Source: an uncultured Lachnoclostridium sp.
GTDB lineage: Bacteria > Bacillota > Clostridia > Lachnospirales > Lachnospiraceae
Reading direction: 5' to 3'
Assembly (NCBI GenBank): GCA_946402335.1
Contig: CAMIWE010000008.1
Span: forward strand, 1-50,677
DNA length: 50,677 nucleotides
The first letter of the stretch is position 1; every line of letters begins with the position of its first letter. The translations under genes and the position numbers were made by a program. This document shows, piece by piece, positions 41,535 to 50,560 of the stretch. The notes beneath the pieces were generated by a model. The model had not been told where the DNA came from and searched no databases. It saw only the letters and a program-made list of their open reading frames with translations.

Positions 41535-43381
41535 GCCAAAGCACCCCCTTTCGACACATCCGTGTCCGTAAGGGCCAGGTAGTTCTTGGCCTGCTTTTTG
41601 TACATATCCGCATAGATACCGTTCTGCTCCATCAGTTCCCTGTGGCTGCCCGCTTCCTTCACGGTGCCGTCGGAAAGCAGATAGACGCAGTCCGCATTCT
41701 GCACCGAGGAAAGCCGGTGCGAGATAAATACGAGCAGGTTGTTCCGGCAGGTTTCGTAAATGTTATCGAACAGATCCGCCTCGGCAATCGGGTCCAGTGC
41801 ACTGCTCGGCTCATCAAATACCTTGATGGGGCAGTTCTTCACGAACGCCCGTGCCACAACAATTTTCTGGAATTCTCCGCCCGAAAGCATCGCGCCTTCG
41901 TCGTCAAACTCGCGGGTGAGGATCGTATCGATTCCCTTCGGAAGCGACATTACCTTATCGTAAGCGCCCGACAGCTTCAAGGCTTCCGTCACGCGCTCTG
42001 CCTGGAGTTCCTTCGGAATGTCCTCGCCCATTACGACGTTGTCCTTAACGGACATCGAGAACATCCGGTGGTCCTGGAACGCCGTTGCGAACAGGTTCCG
42101 GTACTTGCGAAGGTCGTATTCGCGGATATCCCTTCCGTTTAAAAGAATGCGGCCCTCCGTCGGATCGTAAAACCGAAGCAGCAGCTTGATAAGCGTCGTC
42201 TTGCCCGCGCCGTTATGACCCACAAGCGCGTAGGTTCTGCCTTCGGCAAATTCCATGTTCAGGTTTTTGATCACCTCGTCCTCCCCGTAAGAGAAGGAAA
42301 CATTTTCAAATACCAGGGATTTGATTTCCGTACCGGGATCAAGTCCGGTCTGGTCTTCGGGAATCTGTTCCTTATAATCGAGGAATGTTCGCAGATATTC
42401 AATAAACAATCCGTTTTTGAAAAGTTCCGTAAGCGCTTCGGTGAAGCCGATCAGTATCCAGGTCGTGGAAACCATCATCGACGTGATAACCGACAGCTCC
42501 GCAAGCGTCATCGTATGGCTCACCAGGGTGCGGTAGGATCCGTAGATCAGCAGACCTTCAAAGATGAAGGTAAATGTGAACATAACGTACAGCCAGTGGA
42601 GAACCGCCGCGCGCTTCGTATATTTCTCCGTCACCTTGGAAACGCCCTCGATGGCGTCACGGTACTGCTTGCGCATCAGGGAGAAAACGCCCGAAAGCCG
42701 CATTTCCTTCGCATAATCCGGCAGATACATCACGCGGTTGATATACGCGATCCGCCGGTTGTGCGGTGCCATGTCCTTGTTTCTCTTGTAATCGATCCGG
42801 CTGATCATCCGGTTAAAGACGAAGTTTCCGATGATCGGGAAGAGGATGAACAACACCGAAATCGGATCGATCTGATACATGAAGACAAATGCGCAGACGC
42901 TCGCGATCGCTCCGAAGAACGACTTGAAAAGCGCCTGGGAAGTGTTGATCAGGCGGGTGTCCGCATTTTCCATCGCCAGGGTATACCGGTCATAGAATTT
43001 GCTGTTCTCAAAACACCCGAGTTCCACATTTCTCGCCTTTCGGAACAGAATGCGGTACAGTCCGCGGTTCACGACCGCGTATGCAACCGGATAAATCCGG
43101 CCGTTTAAGATGCTCTCATAAAGAGACATCGCGCCGTAGACGACAACTACGACAATAATGTAGAACAGAATTTTTGAAAACGTCTGCTCTTTCTGCATGG
43201 CGTTAATGACATGACGCATGAAAAATGCGCTGTAAAAAAGCCATTCAAAGTAGCCTAAAAACCTGGCTATGCCTTCGTGCACGGTCAGGGACGGACAGAT
43301 CCTGTAGAGAAGTTTCAGCGCGTACAGGTTATTCCTGATCGCCCTTCCCCGCGGGATTGCGTCGTCTTTCTTTTGTTCCAT
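41531..43381 (-). CDS. ABC exporter half-transporter, subunit 1
   Basis: About 616 residues. The exporter membrane domain (about 20-330) has the long intracellular helices of type IV exporters; the ATPase has Walker A GHNGAGKTT (near 404), signature LSGGEFQK, Walker B IKVFDEPSSALDP and switch ISHRLS. Glutamates after both Walker B motifs of the pair are present, unlike heterodimers with one degenerate site. The ATG at 43381 is preferred to the adjacent in-frame GTG. It is led by a consensus promoter (43472-43500). Confidence 0.92.
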   Translation of the reverse strand: MEQKKDDAIPRGRAIRNNLYALKLLYRICPSLTVHEGIARFLGYFEWLFYSAFFMRHVINAMQKEQTFSKILFYIIVVVVVYGAMSLYESILNGRIYPVAYAVVNRGLYRILFRKARNVELGCFENSKFYDRYTLAMENADTRLINTSQALFKSFFGAIASVCAFVFMYQIDPISVLFILFPIIGNFVFNRMISRIDYKRNKDMAPHNRRIAYINRVMYLPDYAKEMRLSGVFSLMRKQYRDAIEGVSKVTEKYTKRAAVLHWLYVMFTFTFIFEGLLIYGSYRTLVSHTMTLAELSVITSMMVSTTWILIGFTEALTELFKNGLFIEYLRTFLDYKEQIPEDQTGLDPGTEIKSLVFENVSFSYGEDEVIKNLNMEFAEGRTYALVGHNGAGKTTLIKLLLRFYDPTEGRILLNGRDIREYDLRKYRNLFATAFQDHRMFSMSVKDNVVMGEDIPKELQAERVTEALKLSGAYDKVMSLPKGIDTILTREFDDEGAMLSGGEFQKIVVARAFVKNCPIKVFDEPSSALDPIAEADLFDNIYETCRNNLLVFISHRLSSVQNADCVYLLSDGTVKEAGSHRELMEQNGIYADMYKKQAKNYLALTDTDVSKGGALA

Positions 43382-43471
43382 CACTCTTCACCACCTCTCC
43401 TGTCTTCCCGGAGGTTTCCGAAATGCGCCGGCTGCTTTCGGACCTTTCCGAAAAGAGAAATAATAAGCGCC

Positions 43472-43500
43472 ATTGTACTCCCGTTTCCGCATAATGTCAA
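43472..43500 (-). promoter_or_regulatory. Promoter of the ABC exporter/MFS operon
   Basis: Minus strand TTGACA (43500-43495), a 17-base spacer, then TACAAT (43477-43472). The leader contains a TTTCGG/CCGAAA hairpin (about 43436-43454). Confidence 0.8.
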
Positions 43501-43570
43501 GAACGAATTCGCGGGCGCAAAAAAGATGAAATATGCCATTTTCCGAAGCGGTTCCGGCGGGTTTCGGAAA

Positions 43571-43599
43571 TTGACACGCCTTCCCGGAAAGCCTATAAT
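43571..43599 (+). promoter_or_regulatory. Promoter of the histidine phosphatase gene
   Basis: TTGACA (43571-43576), a 17-base spacer, then TATAAT (43594-43599): a perfect consensus. Confidence 0.9.
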
Positions 43600-43630
43600 C
43601 AGTCATAGAAAAAACAACGAGGTAACTGCC

Positions 43631-44347
43631 ATGAGAATTATCCTGATACGCCACGGCGATCCCGATTACCAGAAGGACTTTCTGACGGACAAAGGTGAGC
43701 GCGAAGCCGCCTGTCTTGCAAAATGGGTGAAGAAGCTGGACCCCGAGATTTCCGCTTATTACATGTCCCCTCTCGGACGGGCAAAGGAAACCGCGCGCGT
43801 CTGTTTAGAGCCCCTCGGAAAGACTGCAACGATTCTTCCCTGGATTGAAGAATACACCGGCCGTACCTTTAACCCGAGGAAAGGGTATGTGCGGCACGCC
43901 TGGGATTTCTGGCCGGGCGACTGGACGAAGGACGAAAAGCTCTTTCATGAGGATACCTGGCTCGATTCTCCGCTTTACGATAACGAATCCTGCAGGGAAG
44001 GCTATTATAAAATCGCGGACGGGTTCGACGAACTGCTTTCCTCCTACGGCTATCAGCGGGAAGGGCATATCTACCGGACCAATTGGGAAGACGGCAAGCC
44101 CTATGGCGGAACGATCGTGATCTTCTGCCATATGATCGCGACGCTTACGGTTATCGCACACCTGACCGGCATTGCGGCACCGCTTCTGTGGCACGGTTTT
44201 TACAGCACGCCGACAGGCGTTACGGTGATTCAGTCCGAAGAACGGGAACGCGGTACGGCATGGTTCCGCGTCAGGGCGCTCGGCGAGGCCGCGCACCTGC
44301 TCTGTGAGGGCGAGCCGGTCTCGGATTCCGGTTTCTTCCCCGATTAG
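43631..44347 (+). CDS. Histidine phosphatase family protein
   Basis: 238 residues. The catalytic LIRHGDPDY (5-13) carries the phosphohistidine RHG motif, SPLGRAKETA is the second phosphate-binding arginine region, and IVIFCHMIATLT holds the second histidine. It belongs to the phosphoglycerate-mutase-like branch 1; substrate unknown. GAGGT lies seven bases before the ATG, and the longer frame to 43277 overlaps the promoter and the opposite-strand ABC gene. It is transcribed alone and ends at the bidirectional terminator. Confidence 0.92.
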   Translation: MRIILIRHGDPDYQKDFLTDKGEREAACLAKWVKKLDPEISAYYMSPLGRAKETARVCLEPLGKTATILPWIEEYTGRTFNPRKGYVRHAWDFWPGDWTKDEKLFHEDTWLDSPLYDNESCREGYYKIADGFDELLSSYGYQREGHIYRTNWEDGKPYGGTIVIFCHMIATLTVIAHLTGIAAPLLWHGFYSTPTGVTVIQSEERERGTAWFRVRALGEAAHLLCEGEPVSDSGFFPD

Positions 44348-44436
44348 TTCTCCGGGAAGACCTGTCCCGTCATGGTTTTTTCGCGACTGCCAAAACCGAT
44401 GCAGCATAATATCGGCACAACCGAAGGTCCATAGAA

Positions 44437-44490
44437 TCAAAAACCGGCATATCGAATGCTCTGAAAGCGTATCCGATATGCCGTTTCTTT
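44437..44490. terminator. Bidirectional terminator between the phosphatase gene and birA
   Basis: CGGCATATCG (44445-44454) and CGATATGCCG (44474-44483) are perfectly paired 10 bp arms. The plus strand has TTTCTTTATTCTTT after the stem; the minus strand has GGTTTTTG. Confidence 0.85.
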
Positions 44491-45292
44491 ATTCTTTCAA
44501 TCGTAAGCTCACTTCTCCGGTGGAAAGGGTTTCGCAGGTTCCGTCCTGGAAGCGCACCCGCAGTCCGAAATCATCGGAAACCGAAAGCACTTCCGCGATC
44601 CGTCCGTCCTTCTTCTCGGCCAATGCGGGGTATACCTCGACCGTCCGCCCCAAAAGCAGGCTGTATTCCCGGTAACGCGCAAGGATCCCGGGGTCGGTCA
44701 GGTTTTTGTACATGTCATAAAACCGGTTCAGAATCTCCGCCGCCAGCCGTTCTCTTGCGTGCTCAGGCATTGCATTCCGTTCAAAGAGCGCACCCGCGAT
44801 TCCCGCAATGCTTTCGTCAAATCCGCCCTCCGGCTCCGTCAGGTTCACGCCGATTCCCAATACCGCAAAGGAAAGCCTTCCCGGCTCCTCTGAAAGCACC
44901 GATTCCGTCAGAATCCCGCAAACCTTCCGCTCTCCGAGATAAATATCATTCACCCATTTGATCCGTGCCGTCCTGCCGCATACCGCCGTAACGGCTTCCG
45001 CTACGGCAACCGCTGCCGCCGTCGTGATCCGTAATGCTTCGGCTGCCGGCATCTTGGGGCGAAGCAGAAGGGACATATATAAGCCGGTTCCCGAAGGGGA
45101 TTGGAACGATCTACCGAGCCGGCCGCGCCCTGCGGTCTGCGCATCCGCGATCGCAACATAGCCTTCCGGCTCGCCCTTCGTGCCCATTTGCCTGCAAAGC
45201 AGGTTGGTGGAATCGGTCTCCTCATGCAAATCAAGCCGGAATAAATCCGGCTGATGCAATAATTCTTTTATCTGTTGTTCGTTCTGCTTCAT
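44489..45292 (-). CDS. birA: Biotin--[acetyl-CoA-carboxylase] ligase (monofunctional)
   Basis: 267 residues with the ligase core: AGRGRLGRSFQSPSGTGLYM (near 54), KWVNDIYLGERKVCGIL (near 108) and the small C-terminal SH3-like domain (EVLSVSDDFGLRVRFQDGTC). The DNA-binding domain of bifunctional BirA is missing, so it only attaches biotin to carboxyl-carrier proteins. The gene lies 12 bases after the Nudix regulator, in the same operon. Confidence 0.95.
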   Translation of the reverse strand: MKQNEQQIKELLHQPDLFRLDLHEETDSTNLLCRQMGTKGEPEGYVAIADAQTAGRGRLGRSFQSPSGTGLYMSLLLRPKMPAAEALRITTAAAVAVAEAVTAVCGRTARIKWVNDIYLGERKVCGILTESVLSEEPGRLSFAVLGIGVNLTEPEGGFDESIAGIAGALFERNAMPEHARERLAAEILNRFYDMYKNLTDPGILARYREYSLLLGRTVEVYPALAEKKDGRIAEVLSVSDDFGLRVRFQDGTCETLSTGEVSLRLKE

Positions 45293-45304
45293 AACGCCTC
45301 GGTA

Positions 45305-45982
45305 TTATTTGCCGTTCCAGCGGTACAGTCTGCTCGGACGATGCGGATCGCCGCTCAGCATGCCGCCGGTCTCTTCCACGAACTGTGCGATCTTCTTACG
45401 GAAGTTCGCCTTGTAAAGGGATTTATCAAGAAGAATCTCATATACGTGCTGCAATGCGGAAAGCGTGAATTCCTCGCCCATCATATGAAACGCGATGGAG
45501 GTATATTCCACTTTACCCTTCAACCGTTCCAGTGCATAGGCTACCATGTCGCCGTGGTCATAAGCAAGCTTGCCGCGAAGCTCGTTCACGTTGGCCGTCG
45601 AAACCTCCTGCCAGCGTACTTCCGAAACTCTCTCACCGGGTACCGGATGGCATCTCGTCTTATTCACAAGCGCGATATACGATACGGAAAGCACTCTTCG
45701 TCTCGGGTCACGCCGAAGCTCGCCCCAGGTATAAAGCTGCTCGGTATAGATGTCGGATACGCCGATTTCCTCGCGAAGACATCTTGCTACGGTCTCCTCA
45801 AGGGATTCGTTGACATCCATGATTGCGCCCGGCAATGCATAATAACCGCGGAACGGTTCATCGTCACGTTTTTCAAGCAATACTTCCACATGGTTGTCAT
45901 CCACGGTGAAGATCAAAATATCTACGGCAACGGAGAGTTTTTCCCCGTAATACTTTTCCTGATACAACTCGTCTGTACTCAT
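45305..45982 (-). CDS. Nudix-domain regulator, NrtR-like
   Basis: 225 residues. An N-terminal Nudix domain (15-140) is followed by a C-terminal winged helix (150-225, LYKANFRKKIAQFVEETGGM), the NrtR layout. The Nudix box reads GAIMDVNESLEETVARCLREE: the second glycine is alanine and the REU glutamate is cysteine, so hydrolysis is probably lost. NrtR proteins bind ADP-ribose and repress NAD-related genes. Here the partner gene is birA, an unusual link. A palindrome sits at its own transcription start, suggesting self-control. Confidence 0.85.
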   Translation of the reverse strand: MSTDELYQEKYYGEKLSVAVDILIFTVDDNHVEVLLEKRDDEPFRGYYALPGAIMDVNESLEETVARCLREEIGVSDIYTEQLYTWGELRRDPRRRVLSVSYIALVNKTRCHPVPGERVSEVRWQEVSTANVNELRGKLAYDHGDMVAYALERLKGKVEYTSIAFHMMGEEFTLSALQHVYEILLDKSLYKANFRKKIAQFVEETGGMLSGDPHRPSRLYRWNGK

Positions 45983-46024
45983 TTAAACTACCCTTCTGTC
46001 CTCTTCTTTACCTGCCCAGACAGG

Positions 46025-46067
46025 TCACGCGTGATTTAATAATATTCCAGGATTCCGTATTTTGCAA
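46025..46067 (-). promoter_or_regulatory. Promoter and TSS palindrome of the Nudix regulator/birA operon
   Basis: Minus strand TTGCAA (46067-46062), a 17-base spacer, then TATTAT (46044-46039). The perfect 10-base palindrome TCACGCGTGA (46025-46034) covers the predicted start, a fitting operator position. A small hairpin (ACCTG/CAGGT) follows in the leader. Confidence 0.65.
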
Positions 46068-46117
46068 GTTTTTTATCATTCTTTTCCGTGATTCCTATGG
46101 CGGAATGCCCGTTTCCC

Positions 46118-46146
46118 TTGACGGATTCCGGTTGTTTCGGTACAAT
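46118..46146 (+). promoter_or_regulatory. Promoter of the GH5 glucanase gene
   Basis: TTGACG (46118-46123), a 17-base spacer, then TACAAT (46141-46146). The leader is about 47 bases. Confidence 0.75.
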
Positions 46147-46199
46147 CAAAACGGCAAATGCCATACGCGTATAAGGCTTCGGCCGGAAAGAGGTATTTC

Positions 46200-47975
46200 A
46201 TGTTACATTATAAAAAACTGCTTTCGGTTCTTCTGGCAGTTATCCTTCTGCTCTGTCCCATGACGGCTCTTGCAGCCGGAGATGCGTCCCAGGACGGGTC
46301 CGGGGACAATGAACTTCCCGCTTTGGGCAGTACCCTTTTGGGAGCCGACGCCGCAACGGACAAATATGCTCCGCTCACGGGCCGGTCCGCAACGGAAATC
46401 GTTTCGATGATGGGGCTCGGGTTCAATATCGGAAACACATTTGACTCCACCGGCGGAAACCTGAAGGACCATGAAACCAAATGGGGCAACCCGGTTGTCA
46501 CGCAGGAGCTCGTGGATACGATTTACGACAACGGCTTCGATACCGTCCGCATCCCGATCACCTGGATGGATTTCATTTCAAAAGACGGAACCTATACCGT
46601 CGATCCCGCATACCTTGCCCGGATCAGGGAGGTTGTGGATTACTGCTACAACGACGGTCTTTTCGTCATTATCAATGCGCACCATGAATCCTGGATCAAC
46701 ATCTCGACCTTGGATACCGATTATAAGAAGGTCGGAGAGGAATTGCAGGCTCTGTGGACGCAGGTGGCGACGTATTTTGCGGACTACGACCAGCATCTGA
46801 TCTTCGAGGGCATGAACGAGCCCCGCATGGCCGGTACGGACATTGAATGGACCGGCAAATCCGAAGCCTATTCCGCCATCAACTATCTGAATCAGATTTT
46901 TGTAACGACCGTACGCAGCAACGGCCTCGGACATAACGATGAGCGCTGCCTGATGGTTACCGGCTATGCCGCACAGAGTTCCTCGAACATTATGCGCAGC
47001 ATCGCCCTTCCGACCTACAACGGCGAAATGGTCAACAACCTGATCATTTCCATTCACAGCTATACCCCTTATGAGTTCTGTCTGACCGACAAGAAGAAAA
47101 CATTCAGTCTGACAAGCGGCTCCGACACCGGTTCCGTGAATGCGGTATTCCGCGACATTCACGACACGTTCCTCCGCTACGGCATCCCCGTGATCATGGG
47201 CGAGACCGGAGCCACCAATTCCGGCGGAAATACGGAGGCGCGGGTAAACTGGGCTTATTATACTTCAAAAGTTGCCGCTTCCTACGGCATTCCGATCGTT
47301 TTGTGGGATAACGGCGCAGGCGGAAGTTCCGGCGGCGAATGCCACCAGTATATCCTCCGGAAAGCCAATAACAAGATTACCTATCCGGATATCTTCGATG
47401 CTCTGCACAGAGGCCAGCAGGATGCGGTTCGCGGCAGTAACGTAAAGTTGCTGGACCCCGACCTTCCGGTGGATCCGGCAACGGAAGGAAAGAATCTTTC
47501 CTATACCGTAAACGGCTGCGTGATTGCGACGACCACGAACGGCTCTCCGAAAGTAACTGCACCGGACGGCATGAAATTCCTCGGGTGGTACACCCGTCCG
47601 GATTACCGTAAGGGCACGGAATTCAACGGAAAGACGGTTCCCTCTTCGGTTTCTACCGTTTACGGCAAGGTTGCGCTTGCTTCCTTTAAGCCTTATAAAA
47701 CGGACCTGACGCCTGCTGCGCTTCCCGAGATTGAACCGAGAAACACCAGGCCGACCCCGACGCCCACCATGACGCCGAGCCCGACGCCCACCGAAGTAAT
47801 CACCGAAGTTCCGAGCGAAACGGTCACCGGGGAGGCTACTCCCGTTCCGACGCCGACACCGGAAACGGACAAGGAGAAGAAGCCTTCCGTTCCGATCATT
47901 CCGATTGTCGGTGCGATTCTGTTCGTCACCTTCGGATTCCTTCTTCTGCTTTCCGGACTTCGCAAGAAGAAATAA
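46200..47975 (+). CDS. Cell-surface GH5 endoglucanase
   Basis: About 591 residues. The signal peptide (1-26, ending ALAAG) precedes a GH5 barrel (about 65-415) with acid/base Glu207 in FEGMNEP and nucleophile Glu335 in VIMGETG. An InlB-like repeat (about 435-495, MKFLGWYTRPDYRKGTEF) follows, then a Thr/Pro linker (PTPTMTPSPTPTE) and a C-terminal membrane helix with a KKK stop. The enzyme should be tethered to the membrane outside the cell and cut beta-1,4-glucan. GAGGT is five bases before the ATG at 46200; the frame to 46158 lacks a site. Confidence 0.94.
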   Translation: MLHYKKLLSVLLAVILLLCPMTALAAGDASQDGSGDNELPALGSTLLGADAATDKYAPLTGRSATEIVSMMGLGFNIGNTFDSTGGNLKDHETKWGNPVVTQELVDTIYDNGFDTVRIPITWMDFISKDGTYTVDPAYLARIREVVDYCYNDGLFVIINAHHESWINISTLDTDYKKVGEELQALWTQVATYFADYDQHLIFEGMNEPRMAGTDIEWTGKSEAYSAINYLNQIFVTTVRSNGLGHNDERCLMVTGYAAQSSSNIMRSIALPTYNGEMVNNLIISIHSYTPYEFCLTDKKKTFSLTSGSDTGSVNAVFRDIHDTFLRYGIPVIMGETGATNSGGNTEARVNWAYYTSKVAASYGIPIVLWDNGAGGSSGGECHQYILRKANNKITYPDIFDALHRGQQDAVRGSNVKLLDPDLPVDPATEGKNLSYTVNGCVIATTTNGSPKVTAPDGMKFLGWYTRPDYRKGTEFNGKTVPSSVSTVYGKVALASFKPYKTDLTPAALPEIEPRNTRPTPTPTMTPSPTPTEVITEVPSETVTGEATPVPTPTPETDKEKKPSVPIIPIVGAILFVTFGFLLLLSGLRKKK

Positions 47976-48033
47976 TGCCGGGCATTCCTTTGACAAACCT
48001 ATGTGACCTTCGGAAAACTTATGGAAAAACAAC

Positions 48034-48064
48034 GCGGGCAGGATGATCCTGCCCGCTTATTTTA
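48034..48064 (+). terminator. Terminator of the GH5 gene
   Basis: GCGGGCAGGA (48034-48043) and TCCTGCCCGC (48047-48056), a 10 bp stem with TGA loop, then TTATTTTA. It may serve cysK from the other side as well. Confidence 0.9.
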
Positions 48065-48107
48065 TGCAACACTGTTGTTCTTTTTCTTCGTGACGGAATC
48101 TTTCCGG

Positions 48108-49040
48108 TTATTCCGTAAACAAAGGAGTGGAATAATAGCGGTCTCCGCTGTCGGGAAGAAGCGCTACGATCACCTTTCCGGCATTTTCCGGTCTCTTGGC
48201 AAGCTCGATGGCTCCGTGAAGGGCAGCACCGGAGGAAATGCCGACCGAGATGCCTTCCTTCTTTGCAAGAAGTTTTGCTGCGGCAAATGCATCCGCATTC
48301 GCTGCCTTGAATACCTCATCGTAAACCTTCGTGTTCAATACATCCGGAACAAATCCTGCGCCGATACCCTGGATCTTATGGGCACCCGCACGGCCTTCCG
48401 AAAGAACCGGTGAATCCTCAGGCTCAAGGGCTACGACTTTCACGTTCGGGTTCTGGCTCTTCAGATACTCGCCGGTTCCCGTTACGGTTCCGCCGGTACC
48501 AACGCCTGCGATGAAGATGTCTACTTTGCCGTCGGTGTCACGCCAGATTTCGGGACCGGTCGTCTCGCGGTGAATCTTCGGGTTTGCGGGATTCACAAAC
48601 TGGCCCGGGATAAAGCTTCCGGGAATCTCGGCTGCCAGCTCGTCCGCTTTCGCGATCGCACCCTTCATACCCTTAGCGCCTTCGGTCAGAACAAGCTCTG
48701 CGCCGTATGCCTTCAAAATGTTTCTTCTCTCTACGCTCATCGTCTCGGGCATCGTCAGAATGATACGATAGCCTTTGGCTGCTGCGATGGAAGCAAGACC
48801 GATTCCGGTATTTCCGGAAGTAGGCTCGATGATTACGCTTCCCTCATGCAGAAGTCCCTTTGCCTCCGCGTCCTCGATCATCGCTTTCGCGATACGGTCC
48901 TTTACGCTTCCGGCGGGATTAAAGTACTCCAGCTTAACAAGGACCGTGGCCTTAAGGCCGAGTTCCTTCTCAATGTTTACTACCTCGACAAGAGGGGTAT
49001 TTCCGATCAAACCGATTGCTCCCTGATAAATCTTAGCCAT
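48108..49040 (-). CDS. cysK: Cysteine synthase (O-acetylserine sulfhydrylase)
   Basis: 310 residues. PLP lysine 47 is in NPAGSVKDR, the substrate loop [10 protein letters not shown] is near 72, and the phosphate-binding [13 protein letters not shown] is near 178. It makes L-cysteine from O-acetylserine and sulfide. AAAGGAG lies upstream of the ATG. The promoter carries a palindrome in its spacer. It is next to metY, consistent with a sulfur-assimilation pair. Confidence 0.96.
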   Translation of the reverse strand: MAKIYQGAIGLIGNTPLVEVVNIEKELGLKATVLVKLEYFNPAGSVKDRIAKAMIEDAEAKGLLHEGSVIIEPTSGNTGIGLASIAAAKGYRIILTMPETMSVERRNILKAYGAELVLTEGAKGMKGAIAKADELAAEIPGSFIPGQFVNPANPKIHRETTGPEIWRDTDGKVDIFIAGVGTGGTVTGTGEYLKSQNPNVKVVALEPEDSPVLSEGRAGAHKIQGIGAGFVPDVLNTKVYDEVFKAANADAFAAAKLLAKKEGISVGISSGAALHGAIELAKRPENAGKVIVALLPDSGDRYYSTPLFTE

Positions 49041-49070
49041 GACTGTTCTCCTTTGTCTAATCTTCTTATT

Positions 49071-49099
49071 ATTTTATTCGCGTTCGCGAAAAATATCAA
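49071..49099 (-). promoter_or_regulatory. cysK promoter with palindromic spacer
   Basis: Minus strand TTGATA (49099-49094), a 17-base spacer, then TAAAAT (49076-49071). The spacer holds TTCGCGAACGCGAA, an inverted repeat of TTCGCG/CGCGAA around AA (49077-49090), a likely repressor operator. Confidence 0.7.
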
Positions 49100-49110
49100 C
49101 CTTTTCCCTA

Positions 49111-50400
49111 TTACTGTCCTGCTGCTGCCTTGAATCCGTTCTCGAGGTCTGCAATCAGATCGTCCACATGCTCGGTACCGACGGAAAGACGGATCGTGCT
49201 GCGGGTGATGCCGGCGTCCAAGAGTTCCTCATCGGAAAGCTGGGAGTGGGTCGTGGAGGCGGGATGAATAACAAGACTCTTCACATCTGCTACGTTTGCA
49301 AGCAGGGAGAAGATCTTCAGTGCGTCGATGAAAGCCCATGCTTCCTTCTGGCCGCCACGGATGTCAAATGTAAAGATCGAGCCGCCGCCATTTTGGAAAT
49401 ACTTCTGATACAACGCATGGTCCGGATGGCTTGAAAGAGACGGATGGTTCACCTTTGCAACCTGCGGATGATGGCTTAAGTATTCAACAATCTTCTTCGT
49501 ATTTTCCACATGGCGCTCAACACGGAGAGAAAGCGTCTCAATGCCCTGCAGAAGCAGGAATGCATTGAACGGGGAAATGGCGGCGCCGGTGTCACGAAGC
49601 AGGATGGCGCGGATGTAAGTAACGAATGCAGCGGGTCCTACGACATCGTAGAAGGATACACCGTGGTAGCTCGGATTCGGAGCAGCGATATTCGGGTATT
49701 TGCCGCTGGCTGCCCAGTTGAACTTGCCGGACTCTACGATAATGCCGCCGAGGGTCGTTCCGTGACCGCCGAGGAACTTCGTTGCGGAATGAACCACGAT
49801 GTCAGCGCCGTGCTCGATCGGACGGAACAGATAAGGAGTTCCGAAAGTGTTGTCCACAACAAGCGGAAGTCCGTGACGGTGTGCGATAGCTGCAATGGCA
49901 TCCACATCCGGAAGATCGCTGTTCGGGTTGCCGAGGGTCTCAAGGAAGATTGCTCTCGTATCCGGCTGAATCGCATCTTCAACTTCCTTCAGGTTTCTCG
50001 TGTCAACGAAAGTAGCGGTAATATTGTAAAGCGGAAGGGTGTGCTCCAAAAGGTTGTAGGTTCCGCCGTAGATTGTCTTCTGCGCTACGATATGACCGCC
50101 GTTTGCGGCAAGTGCCTCAATCGTATAGGAAATTGCTGCCGCACCGGAGGAAACCGCCAAAGCGGCGCTGCCGCCTTCAAGGGCTGCAACTCTCTGCTCG
50201 AGAACGCCCTGGGTTGAATTGGTGAGACGCCCGTAAATGTTACCCGGATCAGCGAGACCGAAGCGGTCTGCCGCATGTTTTGCATTATGGAATACGTAAG
50301 CTGCTGTCTGATAAATCGGAACCGCTCTCGAATCGGTAGCGGGGTCTGCCTGTTCCTGTCCTACATGTAACTGAAGTGTTTCAAAACGATAGTTGCTCAT
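49111..50400 (-). CDS. metY: O-acetylhomoserine sulfhydrylase (MetY)
   Basis: 429 residues of the Cys/Met-metabolism PLP family. The PLP lysine is Lys208 in HSATKFLGGHG, with SSGAAAISYTIEALAA and VDNTFGTPYL also present. The length and the QEQADPATDSRAVPIYQTAA opening fit the OAH sulfhydrylase branch rather than cystathionine synthases. It makes homocysteine from O-acetylhomoserine and sulfide, giving methionine without transsulfuration. AAAGGAG precedes the ATG. Its leader (50401-50521) is structured. Confidence 0.95.
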   Translation of the reverse strand: MSNYRFETLQLHVGQEQADPATDSRAVPIYQTAAYVFHNAKHAADRFGLADPGNIYGRLTNSTQGVLEQRVAALEGGSAALAVSSGAAAISYTIEALAANGGHIVAQKTIYGGTYNLLEHTLPLYNITATFVDTRNLKEVEDAIQPDTRAIFLETLGNPNSDLPDVDAIAAIAHRHGLPLVVDNTFGTPYLFRPIEHGADIVVHSATKFLGGHGTTLGGIIVESGKFNWAASGKYPNIAAPNPSYHGVSFYDVVGPAAFVTYIRAILLRDTGAAISPFNAFLLLQGIETLSLRVERHVENTKKIVEYLSHHPQVAKVNHPSLSSHPDHALYQKYFQNGGGSIFTFDIRGGQKEAWAFIDALKIFSLLANVADVKSLVIHPASTTHSQLSDEELLDAGITRSTIRLSVGTEHVDDLIADLENGFKAAAGQ

Positions 50401-50460
50401 TGTTATAATCTCCTTTAATTTTCCATTTTGTTAATTGTTTTGTATTATTGTTTGTTTTCT

Positions 50461-50521
50461 CTGCTTCCCTTCCGGGCAGGTCATCAGGACTCTTCCCGCT
50501 CCGCGGGCCCCTCCTCATGAC
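50461..50521 (-). promoter_or_regulatory. Structured metY leader of unknown type
   Basis: Three nested pairings: GTCAT/ATGAC (50521-50517 with 50484-50480), GGA/TCC (50514-50512 with 50489-50487) and CCCGC/GCGGG (50507-50503 with 50499-50495), followed by a CTGC/GCAG hairpin (50479-50461). It has no S-box signature (GGCAACC missing). A small metabolite or protein sensor is possible. No promoter was found between it and the upstream terminator. Confidence 0.4.
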
Positions 50522-50560
50522 AAGAAGAAGCCCGGGTCTTCATAAGAATCTCCCGGGCTT
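50521..50560 (-). terminator. Terminator of the truncated gene at the window end
   Basis: AAGCCCGGG pairs with CCCGGGCTT over 9 bp; the minus strand continues CTTCTTCTTG. It begins at the stop codon of the partial gene. Confidence 0.8.

Noticed and set aside
50401..50521. S-box (SAM-I) or cobalamin riboswitch for metY
   Set aside because: Fragments resemble them, but the GGCAACC core of S-box and the GCCACTG box of cobalamin switches are missing and an independent terminator lies too close upstream.
50461..50530. Hammerhead ribozyme, because of CTGATGA followed by GAAA
   Set aside because: The flanking stems I and III do not pair around the required core; the CTGATGA is better explained as part of the GTCAT/ATGAC stem.
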